This document shows, piece by piece, positions 1-10,658 of a stretch of DNA of 64,000 nucleotides (position 1 is its first letter; each line of letters opens with the position of its first letter). Under the pieces are notes generated by a model. It was not told the DNA's origin, did not search any database, and saw only the letters and a list, made by a program, of their open reading frames with translations. The stretch is from Cymodocea nodosa (Eukaryota > Streptophyta > Magnoliopsida > Alismatales > Cymodoceaceae). Where the stretch lies: the NCBI GenBank assembly GCA_036874045.1, contig CM072343.1:950001-1014000 (forward strand). The letters are read 5' to 3'. Both the position numbers and the translations under genes were made by a program.

Positions 1-1147
1 CATATCCACCTGTGCCAGTACCACCTAATTGAGACGACCCACCGTAGAGACCACCCAAACCACTCCCACCGAACCCACCAGCTGCACCACCACCAACTTG
101 ACTCCCGATTGACGGAAGCCCAGTGCTTCCAACACCAAGTGATGACGGAAGTGAAGAGTTCAAAGGATGACCAATCCCTCCTGAAGCCTGAATTCCAGAG
201 CCAGAAATTCCACCACCGGAATAGCCACCAAATGAAGACAGTCCACCAGGATAAGAACCTGAAATCGTACCAGGAAAGACAGACTGACCACCACCCAATC
301 CAAGCCCATCTCCAGGACCATCGCCCCCACCACCCATCTGCGTCAGACCATTAACTCCACCTCCCCCAGGCAAGGTTCCAGACTTCATCTTCTTCCCCTC
401 GATTGCCAACTTGCACACCACTTGATGGCCATCAAGCATCTTGACAGGATCAACAAGTGACGCCCTCGCACCCTCAGCAGTCTTATACACAAAAAGCGCA
501 TAACCTTTAGACTTACCAGTCTGCTTATCAAAACCCAATGGCCCCTCCTCGATCTCGCCGTAAGACAAGAAATGCATTAACAGCCTATCCGCTGGCATGT
601 CAAACGGCACGTTCCCCACAAAAATCTTCCTCAGAGAGACATCAACACTGGGCATCGACCCTGCCAGTCCACCGGTGGGCCCAGCGGAAGCAAGCTGCGT
701 GACCGTCATCCTCCCGTCAATCAACTTACTCGGCTCCCGCAATGCAAGAATCGCACCATCAATATGCTTAAACGTTATAAATCCGTAGCCTTTGCTCTTC
801 CCAGTGGACTTGTCTACGATGACGATGGCCTCCTGGAGCTCGCCGTAGGCGGAAAAGAGGTTGCGAAGGCCGTCGGTGGTGGTGTCCCAACCTAGACCAC
901 GGATGAAGAGCTTGCGGAGAGAGATATCACCGTCAGTGAGAGAACGGACGCTATCGAGGACATCTGTGTGCCGCAGGACGGCGTCCTGGAGTATATCAAG
1001 CAGCTGATCTTTGGTGAGAGGGTCGATAATGCGGCGAACCTCGGCAGGGACGAGTTTGGAAGAAGAAGAAGAAGAAGACACGGAGGCAGGGATACCATCG
1101 AAGACACCGTTCTCCTCCGCCTTCCGCTTCTTCGAGGCGAGATCCAT
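1..1147 (-). CDS. UBP1-associated protein 2 (UBA2)-like RNA-binding protein, two RRMs, 3' end outside window
   Basis: Translating leftward from the ATG at 1147-1145 gives an open frame of at least 382 codons that runs off the window. It starts [14 protein letters not shown] and carries two RNA recognition motifs. RRM1 lies near residues 75-150, with RNP2 LFIRGL and RNP1 [11 protein letters not shown]2 lies near residues 170-245, with RNP2 IFVGNV and RNP1 KGYALFVY. A Gly/Ser-rich tail fills the rest. This order, with the phrases [11 protein letters not shown] and MTVTQLAS, matches the plant UBA2a/b/c family, nuclear proteins that bind U-rich mRNA 3' ends and respond to ABA and wounding (family knowledge). 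No intron is visible in this part. The start is chosen because it is the first ATG of the frame and sits in good context (G at +4). UBA2 identity is likely; the exact paralogue is not assigned. Confidence 0.88.
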   Translation of the reverse strand, partial: MDLASKKRKAEENGVFDGIPASVSSSSSSSKLVPAEVRRIIDPLTKDQLLDILQDAVLRHTDVLDSVRSLTDGDISLRKLFIRGLGWDTTTDGLRNLFSAYGELQEAIVIVDKSTGKSKGYGFITFKHIDGAILALREPSKLIDGRMTVTQLASAGPTGGLAGSMPSVDVSLRKIFVGNVPFDMPADRLLMHFLSYGEIEEGPLGFDKQTGKSKGYALFVYKTAEGARASLVDPVKMLDGHQVVCKLAIEGKKMKSGTLPGGGGVNGLTQMGGGGDGPGDGLGLGGGQSVFPGTISGSYPGGLSSFGGYSGGGISGSGIQASGGIGHPLNSSLPSSLGVGSTGLPSIGSQVGGGAAGGFGGSGLGGLYGGSSQLGGTGTGGY

Positions 1148-1149
1148 GG

Positions 1150-1164
1150 CACGTGAAACCCTAA
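1150..1164. promoter_or_regulatory. G-box and telo-box just upstream of the UBA2-like start codon
   Basis: CACGTG (1150-1155) is followed directly by AAACCCTAA (1156-1164), 3-17 nt upstream of the UBA2-like ATG. Telo-boxes are common in 5' leaders and promoters of plant genes for RNA-binding and translation proteins (established). A role in this gene is inferred. A TATA-like run (TATTTATT on the minus strand, near 1232-1241) lies about 90 nt upstream of the ATG. Confidence 0.4.
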
Positions 1165-1743
1165 TCCTAGAACTTTGGGGACGGGGAAATGGCGAGTGGA
1201 ACGAAGAGCGGGGCGTCAGACCACAGCGAAGAAATAAATAGGAATTGGACTGGGCTCGTGGGGCCTCCTTTTCAACTTTTGTGCTGGGCTCAAGACGTCC
1301 CGGCCCAGTCAGCGTCCGTCAAAGGTTTATGATATATCAAAGATTGCGAATAGGTACTACACTTTTGAATATCATTAGGGCAGGATGCATTTTTATTTTT
1401 AAATAAAATTAACTGTAAATATTTTTTTTTAAAACTTAAATTGCGCAACCACCGTCATTATTGTTGATTAAGCAGACAAAGGAGGTTGCGATGAATGATT
1501 GCGCAAAGACCATTTTTACCGTGAGTATTTACAATATTTTACTTGCTCAATTGTTCGATTTATTATATGATTGATAATTTAAATAAAATTTAAAGTTAAT
1601 TTTAAACTTTGTCTCGTACACAAACATTATTATTTACTAATATATTTCTTTTTTTGATATTATCGACTACACAAACTTTATTAAATGCTTTTTGTAAATT
1701 ATACTTTGAAAAAAAAAATTTAAATAAATATCATCACTGGTCG
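1165..1743. other. Intergenic: shared 5' side of UBA2-like and 3' side of ARM gene
   Basis: The first 150 nt are fairly GC-rich and probably hold the UBA2-like promoter. The remainder is AT-rich with poly-T runs. It should include the 3' UTR of the minus-strand ARM gene. No gene is seen. Confidence 0.5.
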
Positions 1744-3182
1744 TCAAGGGTGGCTCTGGCTCTCATGAAGAGCAGCAGAAGAAGCTCTGGCTCTTCTCAT
1801 TATAACCTCCATATTTATATGAAGACTCTGCTTCACCATCTTCTCCATGTCCTTCCTCTGCTCCATTCCCTTCTTCATCCCTCCCTCACCCATACCACCG
1901 ACGCCGCCGCCTCCCTCTTGTGGTGCAGAGTGGACTCTGGCCCTCTCCCCTTTTACCCATTCCAGCAACTTCATCGCCCTCCTCCTCCCAACGTCGCTCC
2001 CAAGTAGAGCCACCCTAAGGAGCGCCGGCACGGCACCGGCGTCCGCCATCTTCCCTCGTTGCGTTGCACCAACATGCGCCAACACCATCAGCACGTACGC
2101 CGCGAGCTCCTGGCACCTTGGGTGCTCATCCAACTTCAACATATTGACGAAACATTCGGGGACCGTGCGTGTGCCCTCCACCTCCTTTCTCCCGGTCGTC
2201 GTCACCACCAGGTTCGCAAGCGTCACCAGCGCGCGTTCCAGCACCGACCCAGGGGAAGAAGGCTCGGCCAGGAGGTTTATCAAGGGTGGGACAAGCTTGT
2301 TGGACACGATGGGCCTGACGTTCTCCAGCTTGGTGGAGAGGTTGCACAAGGTGGTCAACGTGATGAGCTTCACGTCGTCTGTGGTGGTGGAGGAGGCCGA
2401 GAGAGCGTCGGCGAGGATGGGGAGGAGGACGTCGGCCGAGGAGAAGTTGCAGGACTGGCTGGTCATGTCCAGAGACGACATGGAGAGGAGTAGAGCAAGG
2501 GCTTCCCTTCTTGTTGATGGGTCTTTGGTTGCCACCAGGGTCTTCAGTTTGAGCAACACTCCTGCTTCCACCATCAGGGCTTTGTTGCTGCATGTCATTG
2601 ATTAATCAATTAGAACAATAAAGTTAGATAGAGTATCCCTAAGATACATGTTTTAGCGTATAAGTTAGATAATTTCAATATGTGTTCATCCAATCAACAT
2701 GTAACTGTCAAATGTTATGAAGTCATGTATATATTTTAGCCGTAGATAATGTGAAGATCTACCGATGCATGAGAGAAAATGAAGTGTATTTCTTGCCTGT
2801 AGATGCCATTGGCGAGCTCGAGCAGAGCGAGGACGGCCAAGCTCCGGCGACGGTCATCGTCGGAGTCCAACATGGAGACGAGACAAGGTATGACTCCGAG
2901 GCGGGCGAGGGACTTCCTCCAAGTGCGACCTTCCATGGCAACTCTTCTGATGCCAACAGCAGCAGCTTCCTTCTCCTCCCACCCTCCGAAATGGAGTTGC
3001 TTCACCCACCTCTGAATCGCCACCCCATTGGCGTCGCCCCTTTCCTTTTCCATCTCTTCTTCTTCTTCTTCTTCTTCTTCTTCTTCTTCTTCTTCTTCTT
3101 CTTCTTCTTCCTCCTCCTCCTCTTCTTCTTGAGTTGGCGGGTATAATTTGACAAAGTGAAGGTGGTCTGCACACAAGTACAT
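1744..3182 (-). CDS. ARM-repeat protein, 2 exons, GC-AG intron
   Basis: Minus-strand model: exon 1 is 3182..2797 and exon 2 is 2587..1744, giving 409 aa. If the internal ATG at 3053 is used the protein has 366 aa. Armadillo helices are clear: a WVKQLHFGGWEEKEAAA region, then GVIPCLVSMLDSDDD, LAVLALLELANG, NKALMVEAGVL, LCNLSTKLENVRPIV, LVPPLINLLAE, ALVTLANLV, and AGAVPALLRVALLG. The style matches plant ARM proteins related to PUB E3 ligases, but no U-box is present. The junction rebuilds LANGIYSNKALMVEAG, which is the family pattern. The donor is AG|GCAAGA, so this is a GC-AG intron (2796..2588). Between the two possible starts lies a run of about 25 Glu encoded by a GAA repeat. The 3053 ATG has G at -3 and +4 (strong context) while 3182 is weak, so the Glu run may be leader rather than protein. 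The function is unknown; protein-protein interaction is the likely role. Confidence 0.8.
3055..3130. repeat. (TCT)n trinucleotide microsatellite
   Basis: An almost pure TCT run of about 19 units is followed by CTC units and further TCT units. Read on the minus strand it is GAA/GAG, encoding about 25 consecutive Glu if the upstream ARM start is used. It is likely length-polymorphic. Confidence 0.95.
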
Positions 3183-4732
3183 GGAGGTAATGGAGACGCC
3201 ATTGCCACAGACATATATGAAAAAGAAACGACATGGGGGTAATTATCAGGATTGAGGGCAGAACTTATCCTCTGGTATCATCCAAGGTGGGACACGACCA
3301 TACTCCTCACCTTTTTCGGGGTGGAAGAGCTTGAAGAGAATTTGGTCAAATGACGCTAAAATATTATATTTTAAATTTAATTATATAATAAATAAAGGAA
3401 TTTATCATATATTAATTTAGTTATTATCTTTACATATGCGATATAAATTTTTTTTACGCACTCTTTCATCTGTGGCTTACCTTAATAAATCTATAAATGT
3501 CCTAAGAGACTTAAATCTCATTTGAGAGCAAATATATAGAAATTTACTTTAATATCATATAAAATATTTTATTTTAAGATTTATTGATAATAAACAAAGA
3601 AATTCATCATATATATTAATTTAAATATTGCCTCTACTTCACCGAACGTACTCGTCTTTTGACCACAATGCGAAGTTTGGCACCTGAGAGCTGAATCGTC
3701 TGATGAGTTTGACTTGCTGTTCGGGTTTGGTCTGGTTTACGTCCACTTGCCGGCCCTCCAACGCTGTAGATCTATAAAGATTCGTTTTGGAACATGTAGA
3801 AAAAGGAGCCGTATTTGACTTGACATCATTAGATTATTAATAGAAGATATCTCTTCTACGTGTATTCTCGTTTGTATACGGAATTATTCCAACAGGTCAT
3901 ATAATATAATCCATGAGATGATATCAAACCCATTACAAAAGGAATGTTAATAATATAGCAAGATGGTCGGAAGGAAAAGCTCTGTGGATATATTTGTCGG
4001 AAAGCACTTGGGGAGGCACTGGCCACATGTACGTCAGGATAAAAAAGGCAGGCTGCACTTTACAGAAAGGCCAGTCTTACTTTATGTGATGGATATCAGA
4101 CTTTACTTTTGTCCTGGTTGAACCTCTTTTTCCAATTCATTTCCACTAGACCAGATCATGGTTGAGGGAAGGATGAAGTCAGGGTTGAGGGACTTTCTTC
4201 CCTTCTGTCCTGTGTCCTGGATTCGTCTTTGAAAGGTCCTCCTCATATAAGCAGTTTACGAAATATTTCCAATTGTATTGTATGATCTTGTCCTCTTATT
4301 TCGTCTCATTAACCAGATCAAGTTGGCGTTAACTTGTTGCCATCTTGAGTTTTTTGCTTTCTGACTGAATGCATATTTTATCATATGGATAGGTTGTGAA
4401 GAGGTTCATCATCCGCATTCGAAGGTTTTCCCCCCATTTCAATCGGTACATAAAATCGTAGAGCACAAGCATCGTTACAATAATTTTGTCAATAATACTT
4501 TTCCAACAAATCAAAGAAACGTAGAAAAATTTGAGCATATTTTTCCGTCTAAATAGCGACTTAATTAGTGGATTATATTTAAAGTTACAAAGATTAAAAA
4601 TTACAAAGAAACGGCAGCTGAGGTTGAATACAGGCACCTTACTTTTTGGAGCTTCTCTCTGCTTGCCTAATGAACATTGTGCTGAAAGGCGCAAGTCATG
4701 GAAACCTTTATGAGAACCAATTATTGGCCGTC
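3183..4732. other. Intergenic between ARM gene and ATG7
   Basis: Contains the ARM gene promoter side and the ATG7 3' UTR side. Two related AT-rich segments (about 3385-3420 and 3582-3621) match a repeat family also seen near 43.6-44.0 and 51.7 kb. No coding exon is recognised. Confidence 0.5.
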
Positions 4733-7700
4733 TCACATATCATCGTCAACATCAATGTCATCGTCCCAATCCACATCAAACAAGTTTGCCGACTTCATTA
4801 ACTCTGTCAGACCAGTAAGATCTTCCAGATATGTTGGATGGTTTATAGCTTGCATGACGAAGTCCATGCCTCTTTTCCTATACTCAGATACCACCTGCAT
4901 TGCAAATCAAAGTAGCACTTATATGCAAGTCGTTTCGACAAGCAAAGAGATGGTTGGAGGTTGGAAAACATGCAAATGATAATTATATGCTAGTACGCTC
5001 CCTTTTCTTAATCTAATTGAAGTGTTTTTTGGGGAGAATATAGGGGTGTTCAGAAATCATCAATTTGTGATATCAAAGCAAGAATAAGTATCCCTTAAAA
5101 TGTTCTTTCAAAATTAACCATTGACCAATATAAATAGATGCTCACAAATAGTAAACAAGATGTCACGTCCAAATCAAAAGCATCGCTATCTATTTGTCTA
5201 TATTGTTAAGGAAAGAGAGAGGATGAAATGGACCGAACTGAAATTTGGGAAGTTTATGTTCCAAAATTATCCATATTACAAAGTTAAGTTATTTTCACAT
5301 CTTTTGATTTGTTTATGAGTAATTACAAAATTTTTCATTTATTCTATAGAAGTAATACATAATTTTATTAACCCATAACCACCTGCTCAACCATCTTTTC
5401 TCATCTTCTCTCACATCTCATCTTCGTTGCAATGGACACAAGTCACGTGCAATTTGCACGTGTAGGTATAAAGCAAGCCAAGTTTTAGAGGGCCAAACTA
5501 TGATTGTTATATATAGGGGAGCCTCAGGCTTGGAAATGAAATTGGTCGAGATAAAACATAAAAAAAAAGCCTGGAGTGAATATAACCAGATAATCTAGAC
5601 CAAGCAAAGTGAGCTTAAGCTAAAAGTTGATATCACCATAATGTTGGACATCATTGGAAGAGACATCCCATCGTAAGTTAAATTCACCAAAGGCTTTACA
5701 CAATCGATCATGTACAAAAGTGGGTACCATTGTTTTTGAACGTGGGTATCATTTATGTTAGAATTTGACCAGCCTTGAAGAACAAAACAATAAAAAATAA
5801 AACAGATTCATAAACAATTGTCAAAATTCTTCCATACATGTGATTTTTTCAATGAGAGAATAACCTTGCATGACAAGTAAAACTATGTATGCTGTTTTTT
5901 AGTATCATGCATTATAATGCATATGGTTAGGTCTACTGAACGAAGTCCATATAAATCCTCGTTGGACTGCAAGTAAGAGAGTTTCTATAGCTGATCAAAC
6001 TAGCCCAACAAGGGATCTAAGCTAGGACTTTGAAGTGGATAAAAAAATTAAAAAAACTCAATCTAATTTTGGGCTCATACAATCATCATCATCTATTAGA
6101 AAGGGCTAACCCAGTGCAAAAAACTTCCATCAATGTGAAGTTTGAATAAGTCCAACTATATGTAGACTTCCATAGATGAAGAGGTTGCTTTATAGAATTA
6201 AATCTGTAACTTTTAGGTCATAATGAAATAACCTTATTGTTGCACAAAAACCTATCCTTATCATCATCATTTATTCATTGAATTTATTATTTATTAGATT
6301 CATGCTGAAAATTGAGACTACATAAACATCAGGATTTTTCATATGAAAATATATTTGCAATTTGTATGTAACAAGTGATAGGATAAGCACAAAAAAAATG
6401 AAATAATGATGTTGGATATGATATGAGATGCTGAAGATGGAGTGACAAAATGTATATGATTGTATGATGGAAAAAGGTACCGCTTTGAGAAGCAAGGCAA
6501 TTGGGATTGTAGTTAAAATCCTTTTTTGAAAACTAGTTGAATGATACTAAATGATTTTACTAGTAAAGTTGATCTCAAGTCAATAGATGATACAGTGAAT
6601 GGAAAATAACTCACCATGCTACTACAAGCTGTACAACCATGGGATGAGTAGCCTGCAAGTGTTAGTTGAGAAAATTGAGGTACAGAGCCTCGAATCTGAT
6701 GAGGCAAGATCCCTAGAGGTCGATCAAAACAGTCAGCAGCAGCATTGGAAAGTTCACCCGGAGCATTTAACCTATAAAACCAGACAACAATGAGAAATAA
6801 TTAAGAGAAGTTTTTCTGCAATCATCACTGCATCCAAGTATGATTAATGAATAGTGGACTGGAAACTCCAAGAAAGTTTCATGAGTTCCTTCCTTACCCA
6901 TCAGGGTGGTGCAGAATTCCAACCAGCAGTTCCACTGCAAGAGAAGAAGCAATTGGAGCTAAACCTGGGCGTGTAACGGTACATTGTTGATCCAATGTGC
7001 GATTTGAAGTAGACTGTAGAAATTATGATATGGCCAAGAAAACAAAAAAATTACAAGAAATCAAGCATAATATAAGCCATAAAAGATGATAAGTCATCAT
7101 GAAAATTACATCTGAGGGGGCAACAACATCACTGCAGAAGTAACAGCCCAGTCGATGCCTTTTGTTGCCACTTGTTGTAGGCAACATTTCCATTTGGGTT
7201 GCCATGTTATCTTCCACAGTATTACCCTCACACTTGAAAACAGATTCAGGGATAAAAGGACCAGCACCATGACGCATAACAAGGTAGCTATCAAACCCCA
7301 AAGCAGCAGTGATGGCAATCTGTAGGAAGCATAGAATCCAAATACAATAATCTATATTAGGATTGCATCCAGCAAACAAACCATCCTAATTTCCAATGAC
7401 TTCATTGGTGTGTAAATATTTTTCAACCAAAACTTCTGTCCCATAATTAAGGAAACTTCCAAAAACATATCTTTATAATAAATGGAAAGTAACAAAACAT
7501 AGGTACTTGGGAATTGAAATAGGACTAAAACTAATTCTGCTTTTTCTGTCCCAAATATGACACATCCATTGAACAATGTGGTTCAAGGAACTATCTCACG
7601 TCGTAGAGATCCACAAGTTATAAGTCACCTATCATCCAAGGCAACACCCATTCAAAAGGGAAACAACTTGAGATTATTCTGTGTTATATACATTTTTCCA

Positions 7701-10658
7701 TTACAGATTTTATGTCAAATTTATTTACAAAAATTTTCACCGTATCAATAACCAAACAAGGATTTTATCTAGTGTTCTCCAAGAATGCCTACTTATATTA
7801 GCATACAGCTTTTATGGGAAAAAATCACCTTATTGTATTCTGCACACAAGAGTGTTGGAAGCCATCGACTTTCCCTTGTGTCAGTCAACAAGAAAATGGC
7901 ATCATGAGTAGCAACCAAATTTGTTAGACTCTTGCAGTCTTCAAGCACATTATCTGTCTCTTGAACAGAAATTGGATGACCTGGCATTGGTATTGACAAG
8001 GCTATGCCCTCTGTTTCCTGAAAATAACAAATGAGGTATAAAAATGGGTTTTACTGAAGAAAAGGTAGAAGTCCACAATTTCAAGAAATTACAGCAGCTG
8101 GAAATATCTGTTTAAGGCTCTTTGCAGCAGCTAATGCTTTCAGATCCCCCCCACCCAAGCAATTGTCAAATGTATAAAGAGATTGCCGCAGTGGATTAGA
8201 CATGGCCACCCTGCCATTATCAACTAGAGTGATTTTCCGAATTCCCCAAGCCTGCAGAAATTGGCTTAAATATCTAAAAATGGAGAAGTGAGAAGGCCTA
8301 TTACAAGCAACAGAAAAATGTACTAACCATTAGCATTCGAGCAACCTGGCATCCAAGTGTACCAGCACCTAGAAGAAGGCACTTCAAATTATTCAATGTG
8401 CTAAGATTTAGGGATGGCAAAGTGCGCCATCTCATGAGCTTCAAGTTCAAATCGGCTGCTGACACAGCAAGTCTGCAGATATAGACCACTAGTAAGCATT
8501 TTCAGGAAAGTGTAACTTGCATTGCTAAGTGAATGTCCACCTTGTAGGATCCATAGATTCAGCTAAGCTGATCAACTTTGGGGTTATACTCCCACCTGTT
8601 TGCTCCCACCCTAAAGTCTTGGGTACATATTGATGAGTTCTCCATTCTGATAAAAAGAATAGACAATCAGCATCACAAGAATAGTTCAAGAAATATAAAA
8701 GGAAGAACCAGCAAAACCATCTTTTAAATGGCTATTTCTGAACCTTGTGGTGATGAAACCAAGGCTTCACCAACAAGAGAGAGATCCAAATCTGCCTTTC
8801 CAAGCCTTTCTCTATAGCACAAAAATGATATCTTATCTAGCTTCCACTTAAAAGAAATAAATGATAGAAAGTTGCGTAGTGGCCAGCCAGGCTTGCCTTG
8901 TTTGTGGCATGGATCATAAAAACCAAATAGCAACTGCATGTGCATTATCTATTAATCAGATACGGGTTTTTATCTTGCAAAATAGGATTGGCATATTTAT
9001 AAACTGGAAGTAAGTTGCTACATTATCCATATAAAAAAAGCATATTAGGAGTACAAAAAATAGAGACAAACCTTGTGATTAGATAGTAGGTCGTTTTCCC
9101 AATCTTTCAGTGGCCTAATTGCAGCTTGTGAAGCAGAAGATATACTAACCAAAAAGAATAGTATATCTGCAGCCCAATTCATGAATTTATTTACCAATAA
9201 TAGGAATTAGTATCACCTAATTTGCAGTGCAGGTTATTTAATAAAAAGAACTAGGACAAATTATCAAACTTCAATGCACTTAACAAACATTAACTGACCT
9301 GTAGTCAGATGTGAGCTACGCCAGTTGTTGAAAGCTACTGAAAGGGATTCTAGCTATCAAAGAAGAAAAAATGATAATGTAACTGCACTGCACATGATGG
9401 ACAAAAAAATTGACAAATATAACAAATACATAGTTTTCATACCTCTTTTTGACTGAAGTACTTCGAAGCTGGTTGTTTGTGGCTTACTGTTACAGGAGGA
9501 TCAATAATGAAAGCAGGAAATGCAAACATATAGTGAAATTTCCACTTCTTTAAATCAGCGTAAGCTATTAGCAAGAATCTAAGAAGAACGTTGCCATTCT
9601 CCTCTGCTTTTCCTGACCATATATCATTCCAGATCTGACCATAAAGGTCAATCACAGTAATGAGAATTCGTCTATTATAGAAACACTTCAAATGTATATG
9701 TATTATATCAGCATTTGAAATACCTTCTCAGCCTCATTTTTAAGTAAACGTTTCTTATCAAGGGCGAGAAAGCTTTCCATTGTGTTCATATTGTAAAGGA
9801 TCCCTGGAACAGGACATCGGTTCCGATTACCATGTGAAATTTCAAGGGTCAGCTTGTTTTCACAAGATAATGTCGGCAACGTCTCCGCATAAACACTCAG
9901 AGGCTCTGGAACCATAGGATGTGAACAAGGTTGAATGAAACCTGCAAAGCATGTCAGCAACTTCTCCTCAGTATCAAACATGAGAAAGGCCAAACTAAGT
10001 AAATAGTATAGAAAACGTGAGATGTGAAAATCATCTGTCAACAGAATCGTCACTTTTTTAAGATCGCGCCACAATTCTTACTAATTCAAAAATTACTTTA
10101 CTTTTAGTACTTTACAACCTAAGACAAGGCTCCGAGAGCAGCAAATTTCGTGCAGAACAAATATAAAGCATTTATGACAGAATTTTTCGGATTCGAACAC
10201 ACTACACGCGCACTAACTCCTAAAAATCCATGGATCTCAAACTAACAGAGTACCATAATTTCAAGGATCGACATGCGATTTCTCCGTACAAACAGTACGG
10301 GACCGAGCAAAAGGATAAACAATGGAAAAAGCATTAAGCCTAAATTCGCACGCAAACGCAAATCCTCTACTGATCAAACGCGAAAAAAAAGAAAAAACCA
10401 TATCAAACGTAAACAGTATGAGCCGAAGAATCCAGCGGCGAGCGATTCATCAAAACGAGGCATCTCACCAACGATATCTATGGGAGAGTCATCGGTTTTC
10501 AAAACTTCGAGCTTCAGCTGGGATAGCTTTCTCCAGAAACTCTCATCCGCCTTGCTGTGGAGGCGCTCGTAGTCCAAAGCCATCGCCGGCTTGAAGGACG
10601 AAGAAGAAGATGGAAGGGGATTCGATCTCGAGGACCAGACCTCTTCCTGCCCCGCCAT
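4733..10658 (-). CDS. ATG7: ATG7, E1-like ubiquitin-like-modifier-activating enzyme of autophagy, 14 exons
   Basis: Minus-strand exons: 10658..10469, 9941..9724, 9634..9443, 9353..9299, 9166..9072, 8933..8744, 8646..8541, 8472..8328, 8251..8093, 8017..7829, 7319..7110, 7013..6898, 6771..6615, 4894..4733. They sum to 2184 nt, giving 727 aa; all introns are GT-AG. The N-terminal domain shows [34 protein letters not shown] and FGFYDPCH. The adenylation domain has the ATP loop [14 protein letters not shown] (about residues 383-388 for GAGTLG). The catalytic Cys (about residue 594) lies in [18 protein letters not shown]. The C-terminus has [16 protein letters not shown] and an acidic tail ending DVDDDM. 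ATG7 activates ATG8 and ATG12 with ATP and passes them to ATG3 and ATG10 in the cytosol. The protein is about 30 aa longer than Arabidopsis ATG7, mainly at the N-terminus; an internal Met at residue 26 is an alternative start. Intron 13 (6614..4895) is 1.7 kb. Confidence 0.97.
5444..5462. promoter_or_regulatory. 19-bp palindrome of two G-boxes inside ATG7 intron 13
   Basis: CACGTGCAA, a single T, then TTGCACGTG: a perfect inverted repeat around one central base, with a CACGTG G-box in each arm. G-boxes bind bHLH and bZIP factors (established). Function inside this intron is untested. Confidence 0.4.

Noticed and set aside
1847-2605. Plus-strand open frame of 252 codons opposite the ARM gene
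   Set aside because: It is the antisense shadow of ARM exon 2; Ser/Pro/Thr-rich with no family.
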